64,000 nucleotides of DNA, from positions 124,001-188,000 of the forward strand of contig JADKGF010000004.1 of NCBI GenBank assembly GCA_016717105.1, read 5' to 3'. Positions 10,116 to 18,813 of this stretch are shown piece after piece (positions within the stretch are counted from its first letter, which is position 1; each line of letters begins with the position of its first letter). Source of the stretch: Saprospiraceae bacterium. GTDB taxonomy: Bacteria > Bacteroidota > Bacteroidia > Chitinophagales > Saprospiraceae. A model generated the notes under the pieces. That model was not told the DNA's origin. It ran no database searches and saw only the letters and a list, made by a program, of their open reading frames with translations. The position numbers were made by a program, and so were the translations under genes.

Positions 10116-11372
10116 TTATCTGATTTTAAGTGTAATGACTGAAACGATGGCCAAGATGATCCCGAATCTAGTTACAATTTTTGCTTCGTGCATTCCGTCC
10201 TTTTGGAAATGATGATGCAACGGAGACATTTTAAATATTCTACGACCTTCGCCGTACTTCTTTTTTGTATATTTGAAATATGAAACCTGCAACATGACTG
10301 ACAAATTTTCTGCTACGAAAATGCCACAAAGGATAGGAATCAATAATTCTTTGCGCAATAATATCGCCAAGACTGCTATGATACCACCAATGGTCAAACT
10401 TCCGGTATCACCCATAAATACCCTTGCAGGGAATGAATTGTGCCATAAAAATCCTATACAAGCACCGAGAAAACAAGCCGAAAAAACCACAAGTTCAGCT
10501 GAATTGGGAATGTAAAATACATTGAGATAATCTGCAATGATCGTATTACCAGACACATAAGCAAAAACGCCCAACGTGGCCGCTATAACTGCTGAAGTTC
10601 CAGCAGCCAATCCATCTATGCCATCGGTTAGATTAGCCGCATTGGATACCGCTGTCACTATAAAAATTACGACCAAGGTAAAAATTATCGACAACCATAA
10701 ATCGGTATTGTCACCAAAAAAACTCGCCAAATACTTGTAATCAAAATTATTGTCCTTCAAAAAAGGCACATTAGTAAGCGTTGTCTTTACATACGCCATT
10801 TCGGTCATTCGGGAAATATCATTTACACGAGGAAGTGGGATTTCATATTCTTTGATGATTTCATATCCGCCGGCCTTTGCGTCTTGAAGTGGCATTCTGA
10901 TGACTACATCATTGGATATAAGCATGGTAATACCTACAATGAGACCTAAAATAACCTGACCGAAAATTTTTGTCTTCCCACTCAGTCCATCTTTATTTTT
11001 CAGAAAGACCTTGATATAATCATCTGCACCACCTATCAATCCAAGCCATATGGTCGTGAATATCATCAACCAAATATAGACATTGTCCAATTTTGCCAAC
11101 AAAAGACATGGTATCAATATAGCCATGATGATGATAATACCACCCATCGTAGGCGTACCTTCTTTGGCCTTTTGACCATCGAGACCCAACTCTCTGACTG
11201 TTTCACCTATTTGCATTCGCTTCAGCTTGGTGATGATTTTACCACCAAAGACCAGAGAGATAATTAGGGACAAAATAATAGCGAAAGCTGCACGAAATGT
11301 GATATATTGAAATAACCCTGCGCCAGGCACATTGTAATATTTATCAACATATTCAAAAAAGTGGTACAACAT
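10116..11372 (-). CDS. mraY: Phospho-N-acetylmuramoyl-pentapeptide transferase MraY
   Basis: Polytopic inner-membrane enzyme that moves phospho-MurNAc-pentapeptide from UDP to undecaprenyl phosphate, forming lipid I. The protein has 418 residues, longer than the roughly 360 of enterobacterial MraY because of an extra loop at about 170-240, which I know from Bacteroidota homologues. Seen: KEGTPTMGGIIII, GGADDYIKV (acidic Mg site), NAANLTDGIDGLA and the histidine motif PLHHHFQKDG near the C-terminus. It is separated from murE by an unusual 285-bp gap. Confidence 0.97.
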   Translation of the reverse strand: MLYHFFEYVDKYYNVPGAGLFQYITFRAAFAIILSLIISLVFGGKIITKLKRMQIGETVRELGLDGQKAKEGTPTMGGIIIIMAILIPCLLLAKLDNVYIWLMIFTTIWLGLIGGADDYIKVFLKNKDGLSGKTKIFGQVILGLIVGITMLISNDVVIRMPLQDAKAGGYEIIKEYEIPLPRVNDISRMTEMAYVKTTLTNVPFLKDNNFDYKYLASFFGDNTDLWLSIIFTLVVIFIVTAVSNAANLTDGIDGLAAGTSAVIAATLGVFAYVSGNTIIADYLNVFYIPNSAELVVFSACFLGACIGFLWHNSFPARVFMGDTGSLTIGGIIAVLAILLRKELLIPILCGIFVAENLSVMLQVSYFKYTKKKYGEGRRIFKMSPLHHHFQKDGMHEAKIVTRFGIILAIVSVITLKIR

Positions 11373-11464
11373 TTGCTATATATAATTTAACTGTTTGTTT
11401 TTGTTTGTAATGATGCCCTGATATTAGAACCATTTGGCATAAAATACATTCGCAAGCAAAAATT

Positions 11465-11523
11465 TTAACAGTGCAGTGAGCAATTCGAAACTTTTTCCAA
11501 AAAGATCCCACTGCTACTGTTAA
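11465..11523. repeat. Imperfect inverted repeat in the murE-mraY gap
   Basis: Arms TTAACAGT (11465-11472) and ACTGTTAA (11516-11523) are perfect, and after a small asymmetric bulge a further CAGTG/CACTG pairing follows, leaving a loop of roughly 30 bases. There is no T-run typical of a terminator. It lies in the only long non-coding gap inside the cell-wall cluster (11373-11657), in which I find no gene. It could be an attenuator, a processing site or an operator. Confidence 0.45.
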
Positions 11524-11657
11524 ATCAACCTGAGAATGATAATAGAACCTAAATCTTTGATATTGTAAGGATTAAAGAAGGTATTAACTTGCAACTTAAG
11601 TTCAGAATTATGATTGAGTATATTTACCTAATCAAAAAACTGAAATTGCCGCAAGAC

Positions 11658-13118
11658 TTATTCCATTCCAAAATATTCCTTCAATATCTTTTTATCGTCA
11701 AAAGGAAACTTTTCCCCTTTTATTTCTTGGTATGTTTCGTGACCTTTTCCGGCCACTAATATTATATCTTTATTACCAGACATCATGACCGCTGTTTTAA
11801 TGGCCTGTCTTCTGTCGGATATTCGTATCATTTTTATCTTATCTTCACTACTCAATCCTGCTTCCATCTCATCTAGGATATGTTCAGGATCTTCTGACCT
11901 AGGATTGTCACTCGTCAGAATCACTTTGTCAGACCATGTACAAGCCACTTTTGCCATGACTGGTCTTTTGGTAGCATCTCTGTCACCACCACAACCTACT
12001 ACTGTCAGGATTTTGCTGCCTGATTGATTTACTTTGTGAATGGTTTCGAGTACATTCTCCAATGCATCAGGAGTATGTGCATAATCCACGATACCACATT
12101 TGCCGGTGTTATTATCCACAATTTGTTCGAATCTGCCTTCTGCACCTCGAAGTCCACTCAAAATCGCAAGCACATCGTCTGTCTCCATACCCAACTCTCT
12201 AGCAGCTCCAAAAACTAAGGCCAAGTTATATGCATTGAACTCACCTATCAGTCTAAAATACGCTTCTCTGTCATTGATGCGCAAGTGAAGACCTTGCACA
12301 GAACTTTCGATGATCTTTACTTTGTAATCACACATTGTCCTAAGTCCGTAAGTCAATTTGCGGGCTTTGGTATTTTGCACCATTACAAGTCCGTTTTTAT
12401 CATCTGCATTCACTAAGGCAAAAGCACTTGATGGCAAATGGTCAAAAAATAACTTTTTGGCTGCGATATAATTTTTCATGGTCAAATGGTAATCCAAATG
12501 ATCATGGGTAATATTCGTAAATAATGCACCATCAAACTTCAAGCCTGCTATACGCTGCTGATCAATGGCATGAGAGCTGACTTCCATAAAAATAAATTCA
12601 CAAGCTGCATCGCGCATCTCAGCAATTAACATATGCAATCTCACAGCATCTGGTGTGGTGTGCGTAGCTGGGATAATATCTTCAGCTATCCTATTTTCCA
12701 CTGTGGAAATTAGTCCACATTTATAACCGAATGCGGAAAAAAGCTGGAAAAGTAAGGTACTGACTGTTGTCTTACCATTAGTTCCAGTCACTCCGACCAG
12801 TTTAAGTTGTTCGGATGCATTCCCAAAATAATTGTCCAATAATCCGCCAAGAAATGACCTTACATCTTTTGTTACAATATATGTGATTCCTTCTTGGATT
12901 TCGGCTGCTTCTTCGCAAATAATACAAACTGCTCCATTGTTTATAGCATTGTTGATGAATGCATGTCCATCAACTTTTGTGCCTCTCAAAGCAGCATACA
13001 CAAATCCATCCTTTACACCTCTCGAGTCTATCTCGATTCCAGAGATATTTCTGGTTGAATCTCCAATGATTTTTGTTTCAAAATCTACCGGCAATATGTC
13101 AAATAACTTCTTTATCAT
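11658..13118 (-). CDS. murE: UDP-MurNAc-L-Ala-D-Glu--meso-diaminopimelate ligase MurE
   Basis: Cytoplasmic ligase adding the third stem-peptide residue. The protein has 486 residues: N-terminal UDP-substrate domain with GIEIDSRGVKDGFVYAALRG, central ATPase with VGVTGTNGKTTVSTLL and TNITHDHLDYH, and a C-terminal domain with the DNPRSEDP motif. The DNPR signature is the recognised marker of meso-diaminopimelate specificity, so a DAP-type wall is inferred. It starts 17 bp after ftsI. Confidence 0.97.
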   Translation of the reverse strand: MIKKLFDILPVDFETKIIGDSTRNISGIEIDSRGVKDGFVYAALRGTKVDGHAFINNAINNGAVCIICEEAAEIQEGITYIVTKDVRSFLGGLLDNYFGNASEQLKLVGVTGTNGKTTVSTLLFQLFSAFGYKCGLISTVENRIAEDIIPATHTTPDAVRLHMLIAEMRDAACEFIFMEVSSHAIDQQRIAGLKFDGALFTNITHDHLDYHLTMKNYIAAKKLFFDHLPSSAFALVNADDKNGLVMVQNTKARKLTYGLRTMCDYKVKIIESSVQGLHLRINDREAYFRLIGEFNAYNLALVFGAARELGMETDDVLAILSGLRGAEGRFEQIVDNNTGKCGIVDYAHTPDALENVLETIHKVNQSGSKILTVVGCGGDRDATKRPVMAKVACTWSDKVILTSDNPRSEDPEHILDEMEAGLSSEDKIKMIRISDRRQAIKTAVMMSGNKDIILVAGKGHETYQEIKGEKFPFDDKKILKEYFGME

Positions 13119-13135
13119 GAAACTGAATTTAATGG

Positions 13136-15259
13136 TCAGTTTAGATATAATATGATCGACTGTCCTTTCGCGCTTACGCCTGGATGCAGTGACTGTTTCA
13201 CTACTTTACCTGCGCCGCTGATTTTCACCTTTAGACCTGCATTTTCCAGAAGAAAAACTGCATCTCTTGCACCCATTCCACTCACATCAGGCACGATGGC
13301 TTTCTTTATCTTTTTTTCTGCTATCATCATAGCATTGTCGGATGGATTGACAATGGCAAAACCATTATCAGATTTATCTTTATATTTTAGTTCAAGGAAA
13401 TCAAAAATCTGCCCAAAATCTTTGCCATAACCAATAGCTTTGCCTGGTGTACTTGTCGTTGTATATATCGAATCGCTCAATGATTTCACTTGTCGCGTCT
13501 TCATGGCATACACCTTTTCAGCTACATTTTTGAAGACCGGTCCAGCGGTAGCACCACCGTAAAAAACACCAGCTTTGGGCTCGTAAATGACTACCATCAT
13601 AGAATACATAGGCTCTTCAGCCGGAAAATATCCACAAAAACTACCATTGTATTTGGCATATTCACTTTTATTAGCGTAATTGGTTTTTGCAGTTCCTGTT
13701 TTACCAGCCATGGTGACATGCTCTGATTTTAAAGATTCACCAGTACCTTTCAAAATTACTCCTTCCATCATCTTTCGAGCTTTCAAAATGTTTTCGGGTT
13801 TTGCTATTTGGGATCTTAAAACAACAGGATCAAATTTCTTACGGAGTTCGTCTCCACGTCTGATTTCACTAACAAAATACGGCTTCATCATTTTACCATC
13901 ATTTGCGACAGCATTGTAAAAATTGAGCATTTGTAAAGGTGTCATCATCAATTCATAACCATGCGCCATCCAAGGAATCGTGGTGCCATACCATTTATCT
14001 TTATCCTTTACTGGATCTTTAATCTCCGGTCTAGGCTCTCCATCAAGATCAATTCCAGTGGTTTCGTGCAATCCAAACTGTTTCAAACGCTTGATCCATT
14101 GTATGCGACCATCTCTTGAATTGTAGAGATCATTGGCAATACTAGCCACACCTACATTGGAGGAAATTTCAAAAGACTCAGCCATGGTGGCAAATTTTCG
14201 TCCGTGCTTTTCAGAATCATACATAATACGATCCGAAAAATGCTTTACACCATAATTAAGATCAATAATGGTATCAACATTGGTCATCCCATCTTCCATA
14301 GCGGCAAGCATAGTGGCGAGTTTCATGGTAGAACCCGGTTCACTAAGTCTTGCAACAGCTTGGTTATACATCTCGAAGTAGGTACTATCGGAGCTTTGGG
14401 TAAGGTTTGAGATCGCCTTTATGGCACCTGTTCCCACTTCCATTAAGATAGCCACACCACCTGATGCCTTGTTTTTCTGAACAGCTTTGAGCAATTCATG
14501 GTGAACAATATCCTGCATATCGATATTGATCGTTGTATAAATGTCGTCGCCTCGTTTGATTTCGTTTTCTGAGGGATCAAAAACCGGCACCCAAACATTT
14601 CCATCTGGTGTACCTTCTCTCCCGAGACGCTTCATGAGTCGTTGATCAGTATCACCTTTTAAAAACCGATCAAAATATCCTTCAAGTCCTATACGGTCTG
14701 CATTTTCTCTATCAACACCGATGGTCCTAGATGCTAATTCCTGAAATGGCTTGAATCTCTTACCATAACGGTTGGCAATCAAGCCACCACGCATCTTTCC
14801 TAATCTAAGAATTGGGGCTTTTTTAAGCTTACTATAGGCTTCAATATCCAATCCCTTGCCTATAAAAAAGAATTTACTTTTCTTTTTTCTGGCAGCTTTC
14901 AAAGATTTCAACCATTCCGATTTACTTTTTGGAGCTATAACACTTGGATCAAAATTGCTTAAAAAATATGCCAATGAATCCACACCAGCATTAAAAACAT
15001 CGCTTTTGATCACACTCATATCCATCCGAACCTCAAAGAACTGTATCGATGTAGAGAGAAGAATGCTTTCTTCAGCATAAATATTCCCTCTATCGGCATC
15101 GACTACCATCCACTTCACATTGGCTTCACCTTTCTGTCGCCATTTATCTTTTTCTAAAACACTGATCTTAAATACTTTGAAAAGGATTACAACGGATGCA
15201 ATCACAAAGAAAAACATCACTAAATATGCCCGCCATAACAACTCCTTCTTCCTGTCCAT
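13136..15259 (-). CDS. ftsI: Septal transpeptidase FtsI (PBP3) with C-terminal PASTA domain
   Basis: Class B penicillin-binding protein that crosslinks septal peptidoglycan with FtsW. The chosen ATG at 15259 (MDRKKELLWRAY) lies 16 bp after the ftsL stop; a longer frame to 15379 would run through ftsL. The protein has about 707 residues: one N-terminal membrane anchor (YLVMFFFVIASVVILF), a dimerisation domain, a transpeptidase domain with SxxK (GSTMKLAT), SxN (ISSNVG) and KTG (AGKTGTAKT), and a final PASTA domain (VPDVSGMGARDAVFLL, about 655-707). PASTA modules bind muropeptides or stabilise the synthase, and are common on FtsI in this phylum. Confidence 0.96.
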   Translation of the reverse strand: MDRKKELLWRAYLVMFFFVIASVVILFKVFKISVLEKDKWRQKGEANVKWMVVDADRGNIYAEESILLSTSIQFFEVRMDMSVIKSDVFNAGVDSLAYFLSNFDPSVIAPKSKSEWLKSLKAARKKKSKFFFIGKGLDIEAYSKLKKAPILRLGKMRGGLIANRYGKRFKPFQELASRTIGVDRENADRIGLEGYFDRFLKGDTDQRLMKRLGREGTPDGNVWVPVFDPSENEIKRGDDIYTTINIDMQDIVHHELLKAVQKNKASGGVAILMEVGTGAIKAISNLTQSSDSTYFEMYNQAVARLSEPGSTMKLATMLAAMEDGMTNVDTIIDLNYGVKHFSDRIMYDSEKHGRKFATMAESFEISSNVGVASIANDLYNSRDGRIQWIKRLKQFGLHETTGIDLDGEPRPEIKDPVKDKDKWYGTTIPWMAHGYELMMTPLQMLNFYNAVANDGKMMKPYFVSEIRRGDELRKKFDPVVLRSQIAKPENILKARKMMEGVILKGTGESLKSEHVTMAGKTGTAKTNYANKSEYAKYNGSFCGYFPAEEPMYSMMVVIYEPKAGVFYGGATAGPVFKNVAEKVYAMKTRQVKSLSDSIYTTTSTPGKAIGYGKDFGQIFDFLELKYKDKSDNGFAIVNPSDNAMMIAEKKIKKAIVPDVSGMGARDAVFLLENAGLKVKISGAGKVVKQSLHPGVSAKGQSIILYLN

Positions 15260-15275
15260 CGACCTGTTTACATTA

Positions 15276-15599
15276 TCATTTATTAACTTTTTCGGCCACA
15301 ATTTTGTATGGCGGCGTATTTGAAGGCAATAACCCGGAACCTTCGACCTTGCTTTCAATTTGCGATTGTATGCTACCATGCATCACCTCCTGCTTGAGAT
15401 TCATGGCTCTCCACTTGGTATCTCTTACTTCCTGCTTCAATGCTTCGATCTTCCTTACGGCTTTCTCGGAAGCATGTGCGTTGGAGATATAAATCACACC
15501 CAACAACGCCAGATAGCATACAAACGGCAAATTGACAAAAATCCATTCGACCCATTTCAGTCTAAAAAGTGTAGCTTTCTTATCCTGGAAACTAGTCAT
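15276..15599 (-). CDS. ftsL: FtsL-like division protein
   Basis: A 107-residue bitopic protein: basic cytoplasmic N-terminus, one transmembrane helix (about 18-39, WIFVNLPFVCYLALLGVIYI), then a heptad-rich region (KAVRKIEALKQEVRDTKWRA) that should form a coiled coil. In the divisome FtsL pairs with FtsB and FtsQ and activates FtsW-FtsI. Primary sequence is poorly conserved. The call comes from topology and its position directly before ftsI. Confidence 0.88.
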   Translation of the reverse strand: MTSFQDKKATLFRLKWVEWIFVNLPFVCYLALLGVIYISNAHASEKAVRKIEALKQEVRDTKWRAMNLKQEVMHGSIQSQIESKVEGSGLLPSNTPPYKIVAEKVNK

Positions 15600-15608
15600 A
15601 AAAAAATG

Positions 15609-15652
15609 AATTAATTTATTTTAATTATTAATGGTTAATTACTAATGATTAA
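15609..15652. repeat. AT-rich TTAGTAATTA-type repeat, downstream flank of the four-helix gene
   Basis: The stretch contains repeated units related to AATTACTAATT / TTAATTATTAATGG in both orientations. It resembles the opposite flank at 16018-16051. Together they bracket the four-helix-bundle gene inserted between rsmH and ftsL. Confidence 0.5.
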
Positions 15653-16017
15653 CTACTGTCCATTCATCTTACCTTTTGTTGTCTTCTGAATTGCTGTAAT
15701 TATTTTTGAACTTCTTCTAAATCTTGTATCAAACTATTACCTTGATCTTTAGTCAAGTAATCTGAATCTGTCAATAATCGAATCCAAAATCTACATTCTC
15801 TCGCCTCTTTATACGAAATTGACATTTTTGCATAAAAGTCTTTGGTCGATTGCCCTCCAATTGCTTCTTCAATGTTTGCACCAATAGATGTTCCGCTTCG
15901 AACTAATTGCTTGGATAAAACATATTCAGATTTATTCTCAACAATGTATTTATAAGCCTTTACAATTCTTATTGCAAAATCATAAGATTTCTGCTGAATG
16001 ATATTTTCTCTTTCCAT
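15653..16017 (-). CDS. Four-helix bundle protein (S23/23S rRNA intervening-sequence protein family)
   Basis: The protein carries the family blocks SYDFAIRIVKAYKYI, SGTSIGANIEEAIGG, FYAKMSISYKEARECRFWI and LLTDSDYL. The frame as written stops at 15700 after LEEVQK. A missing A in the run just before it would continue with IITAIQKTTKGKMNGQ to a stop at 15653, giving about 121 residues, the family norm. These small helical proteins were first found encoded in 23S rRNA intervening sequences and recur at scattered sites in Bacteroidota; their function is unknown. It sits inside the dcw operon, between rsmH and ftsL, where it does not belong, flanked by AT-rich repeats. It is probably a recent insertion that keeps the operon's polarity. 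Confidence 0.85.
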
Positions 16018-16051
16018 TAAAAATTAGTAATTGAACATTATTAATTAGTAA
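16018..16051. repeat. AT-rich TTAGTAATT-type repeat, upstream flank of the four-helix gene
   Basis: Two TTAGTAATT units, separated by GAACATTATTAA, fill the space between the rsmH stop and the four-helix gene start. The element at 15609-15652 on the other side of that gene is similar. Confidence 0.5.
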
Positions 16052-16954
16052 TTAAAATACCTTTTCGGCAACTCTCAATTTTGCACTTCTAGATCTTGCA
16101 TTAACTTTTTGTTCTTTACTATCGGCTGTGATAACTTTTTTATTCACCAATGTAAAAGGCCTGAACACATTACCAAAGGCATCCTTTTCTAATTCTCCAT
16201 CAAAGTTTCCAGTTTTGAAAAAATTTTTCACTACCCTATCTTCGATACTGTGAAAAGTGATGACCACAAATCTACCACCAGGCTTTAGCAATTTATATCC
16301 TTCTGACAGCATTTCTTCGAGTGCTCCGATTTCGTCATTGACTTCCATCCGTAGCGCTTGATACACTTGAGAAAGATACTTCATCCTCGGCCCCATGATG
16401 TGTTGATCCAGAATTCTATTGAGATCAAATGTCGTTCGAATTTCAGATATCTTGCGTGCATTAATCAATGCCTTAGCAAGTGTTCTGGAATTGCGCACTT
16501 CACCAAATCTACTCAATATGTCCACTAATGCATCTTCGCTGTACGTCTGCAACAAAGAAGTAGCTGTAAACTCGGCTTCATTGTTCATTCGCATATCTAA
16601 CGGCGCATCGAAACGATAGGAAAAGCCCCTTTCGGGTACATCCAACTGATGAGATGAAACACCCAAATCAGCAAGGATTCCATCCACTTCTGTTTCGCCT
16701 TCCAATCTAAGGAATCTACGCAGATACCTAAAATTGGCTTCGATAAGCGTAAGCCTGTCATCCTGAACACAATTGGCAACAGCATCATGATCCTGATCAA
16801 AAGCAAACAAATGCCCTTTGGCACTTAGCTTATGTAAAATCGACTTGGAATGTCCTCCGGCACCATACGTCACATCGACATATTTTCCATCGGGTTTAAT
16901 TTTGAGATTGTCTATACTTTCGTCTAATAAAACTGATACATGGTACTCGCTCAT
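16052..16954 (-). CDS. rsmH: 16S rRNA (cytosine-1402 N4)-methyltransferase RsmH
   Basis: SAM-dependent methyltransferase (formerly MraW) that modifies C1402 in the ribosomal P site. The protein has about 300 residues: HVSVLLDESIDNL at the N-terminus, DVTYGAGGHSKSIL (SAM motif I), ADLGVSSHQLDVPERGFSYR, and the C-terminal FVVITFHSIEDRVVK block. ATG 16954 is preferred to the GTG one codon upstream; it overlaps the mraZ stop as TGATG, implying coupled translation. Confidence 0.97.
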   Translation of the reverse strand: MSEYHVSVLLDESIDNLKIKPDGKYVDVTYGAGGHSKSILHKLSAKGHLFAFDQDHDAVANCVQDDRLTLIEANFRYLRRFLRLEGETEVDGILADLGVSSHQLDVPERGFSYRFDAPLDMRMNNEAEFTATSLLQTYSEDALVDILSRFGEVRNSRTLAKALINARKISEIRTTFDLNRILDQHIMGPRMKYLSQVYQALRMEVNDEIGALEEMLSEGYKLLKPGGRFVVITFHSIEDRVVKNFFKTGNFDGELEKDAFGNVFRPFTLVNKKVITADSKEQKVNARSRSAKLRVAEKVF

Positions 16955-17469
16955 CACATAGGATCGTGTAAATTACCTAATGGTTTGATACCTCCGAAAA
17001 TGGATTCTGCAATAGAACCAAATTCGTCGGGTTCGTTGTCAAGCATTTCGTCATACTTGTCTTTAGCCCAGATTTCGATCTGATTTTGATATGCAAATAA
17101 TACTACGTCTTTATCTATACCTGCATATTCCATCAGACTGCCCGGAAGATTGATGCGTTCTGCCGCATCTATTTCGAGCTCTGTTGCCCCACGATAAAAA
17201 TACCTGATCGCCTGCCTTTGCTGCGTACTGTAAATATTTAATTGATTGATTTCGTTCGTCTTCATCTCCCAAACGTCATTGGGATACAACATAAGGTGCT
17301 TTTCAAATCCACGATTGATTGTAAACCTGAGATTTCCGTCGCCTCCGATTTGCTTAATGATTGCTGCTGGCAATTTAAGCCTGCCTTTGGCATCAAGTTT
17401 ACACTCATATTCTCCTGTGAATTGGTACTGCTTCACACTTTCTGTTGGTTGATAAGGCAAAGATAGCAT
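16954..17469 (-). CDS. mraZ: Transcriptional regulator MraZ
   Basis: DNA-binding AbrB-like double-domain protein that controls its own dcw operon by binding repeated TGGG-type boxes upstream. The protein has 171 residues with two copies of the MraZ fold: the first around GEYECKLDAKGRLKLPAAI (about 19-37) and the second around ELEIDAAERINLPGSLMEYAG (about 98-118; listed here by position only). The C-terminus carries a family-atypical tail of about 25 residues. It is the first gene of the cluster, with its operator directly in front. Confidence 0.96.
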   Translation of the reverse strand: MLSLPYQPTESVKQYQFTGEYECKLDAKGRLKLPAAIIKQIGGDGNLRFTINRGFEKHLMLYPNDVWEMKTNEINQLNIYSTQQRQAIRYFYRGATELEIDAAERINLPGSLMEYAGIDKDVVLFAYQNQIEIWAKDKYDEMLDNEPDEFGSIAESIFGGIKPLGNLHDPM

Positions 17470-17474
17470 CTATT

Positions 17475-17489
17475 CCCACTTTTTCCCAC
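17475..17489 (-). promoter_or_regulatory. MraZ operator: two GTGGG boxes, 10-bp spacing
   Basis: On the minus strand GTGGGAAAAAGTGGGA lies directly before the mraZ start, with GTGGG at 17489-17485 and again at 17479-17475, exactly one helical turn apart. MraZ from other bacteria binds direct TGGGN repeats with this spacing. The proximal box also overlaps the ribosome-binding region, so binding would be expected to block both transcription and initiation. This is inferred autoregulation. Confidence 0.8.
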
Positions 17490-17843
17490 TTTTTACCAAA
17501 AAAATATCAAAATATATATATAATTTTTTTAATTTGTTTTAGCATATAATCAAATATATTACACATTATAAATAATTTGATTACAAAAATGGATTTATGA
17601 AGGAATTAGTGTAAGATTTCGGACATTTGCCGAAGAAGTGTTGGCTATTAAATATTATGCAAATTTATATGTATTTAATATAACACACAAATATATTTAT
17701 TAAAAATTGTAGTCTAATTAATAATACATATATATTATATTAATGTGAAGACATTATATACAATATAGCTATATAATTTATATTAAATGAATTTGTAATA
17801 TTTTCCCTATCGGAAGTACGTTTTCATTGTGTTTTTTATGCAT
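17490..17843 (-). promoter_or_regulatory. AT-rich leader region of the dcw operon
   Basis: No gene is seen in these roughly 350 very AT-rich bases. A TATATTTG at 17558-17551 (minus strand) fits the Bacteroidota -7 consensus TAnnTTTG and lies about 80 bp before mraZ. I do not see a TTG at the ideal 19-21-bp spacing, so the promoter placement is tentative. Confidence 0.35.
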
Positions 17844-18653
17844 TTATATGTCTCTTTTCATGAAACTATAATATGAAAGACTTATAAAAATACAACTATA
17901 CAAAACTGCCATACCCATAGCATGTGAATACGGTAATAAAATATTGAAATTCCATTCTTTATTCACAAAATAGTCAGGAACCTTAAATAATGGAAAAGGC
18001 ATCAAATCTTCAATGCTATTGATTGGCCAATAGTTTCTGCTTGAATTTTTGAAATAATATACGTGGATCAACATTAATATAGGCTCCAAAATCAATACAT
18101 ACATAAAATACGTCAACAGTGACAGCATTCCTTTTCTTATAATGAATGCCAACAAAAACGCAAAACTCATGTATCCTACACAGAGTAAGAAAAACCGAAT
18201 AACGGCCATATTATTGTCCATAATAAGCTCCAAATCAAATCCATCCGTATGCAAAACGCCAATAACTATAGTAGATATGACGTAGAGTATCGTAGCCAAA
18301 ATGGACATAAAAAACATGGAATAAAGCTTAGATAGAAAAAAGTTCTTTCTCGTCATGCCTGTGATTATGTTTTGCCGCATGGTCCGATTGCTCACTTCTG
18401 ATGTGATCATGTGAATTACTAAAAAACCTAGACAAAACGGTATCATCCAGTTGCCTATGTAACCTTGATAATCCCAAACTGTAGGAAACTCAAAAAAGGT
18501 TTTGGAACTAGGCATCGGTGGCGGCATGTCTTTAAAGGTATTTTTTCCACCCAAGATGATAAACGGTGCTACCAAAATATATAATAGGCTCAACGCTCTG
18601 AAAACTGTATTGCCGCTAAATTTTTTCCATTCCAACATTAAAAGGTCCTTCAT
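17844..18653 (-). CDS. ABC-2-type membrane permease, orphan
   Basis: A 269-residue integral membrane protein with about six hydrophobic segments: LSLLYILVAPFIILGG, IPFCLGFLVIHMI, MFFMSILATILYVISTIVIGV, FFLLCVGYMSFAFLLAFII, LLTYFMYVLILEPILMLI and a C-terminal one ending YYSFMKRDI. The pattern SEVSNRTMRQNIITGMTRKNFFLSKL after the second segment (by position about 86-111) is typical of ABC-2 permeases. No ATP-binding subunit is adjacent; one may be encoded elsewhere. The substrate is unknown. Confidence 0.7.
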   Translation of the reverse strand: MKDLLMLEWKKFSGNTVFRALSLLYILVAPFIILGGKNTFKDMPPPMPSSKTFFEFPTVWDYQGYIGNWMIPFCLGFLVIHMITSEVSNRTMRQNIITGMTRKNFFLSKLYSMFFMSILATILYVISTIVIGVLHTDGFDLELIMDNNMAVIRFFLLCVGYMSFAFLLAFIIRKGMLSLLTYFMYVLILEPILMLIHVYYFKNSSRNYWPINSIEDLMPFPLFKVPDYFVNKEWNFNILLPYSHAMGMAVLYSCIFISLSYYSFMKRDI

Positions 18654-18757
18654 ATAAGTACAATTTATCTCGCAAATCTAAAATATAAATTTATCATCGC
18701 TGTGGATTTCAGACAAAAGATAAAAAACGAACTACGAAAGAGCCAATTGAGATAAAA

Positions 18758-18802
18758 GAAAGTGCCATTAAAAATATAAATTTAATTTTCTTAGGCGCTT
18801 TC
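18758..18802 (-). terminator. Candidate terminator after the porE-like gene
   Basis: Arms GAAAGTGCC and GGCGCTTTC (one mismatch) at 18758-18766 and 18794-18802, with a long AT-rich loop and TTTTATCTC following on the minus strand. The loop is large, so confidence is low. Confidence 0.4.
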
Positions 18803-18813
18803 CTTTTACTTAT

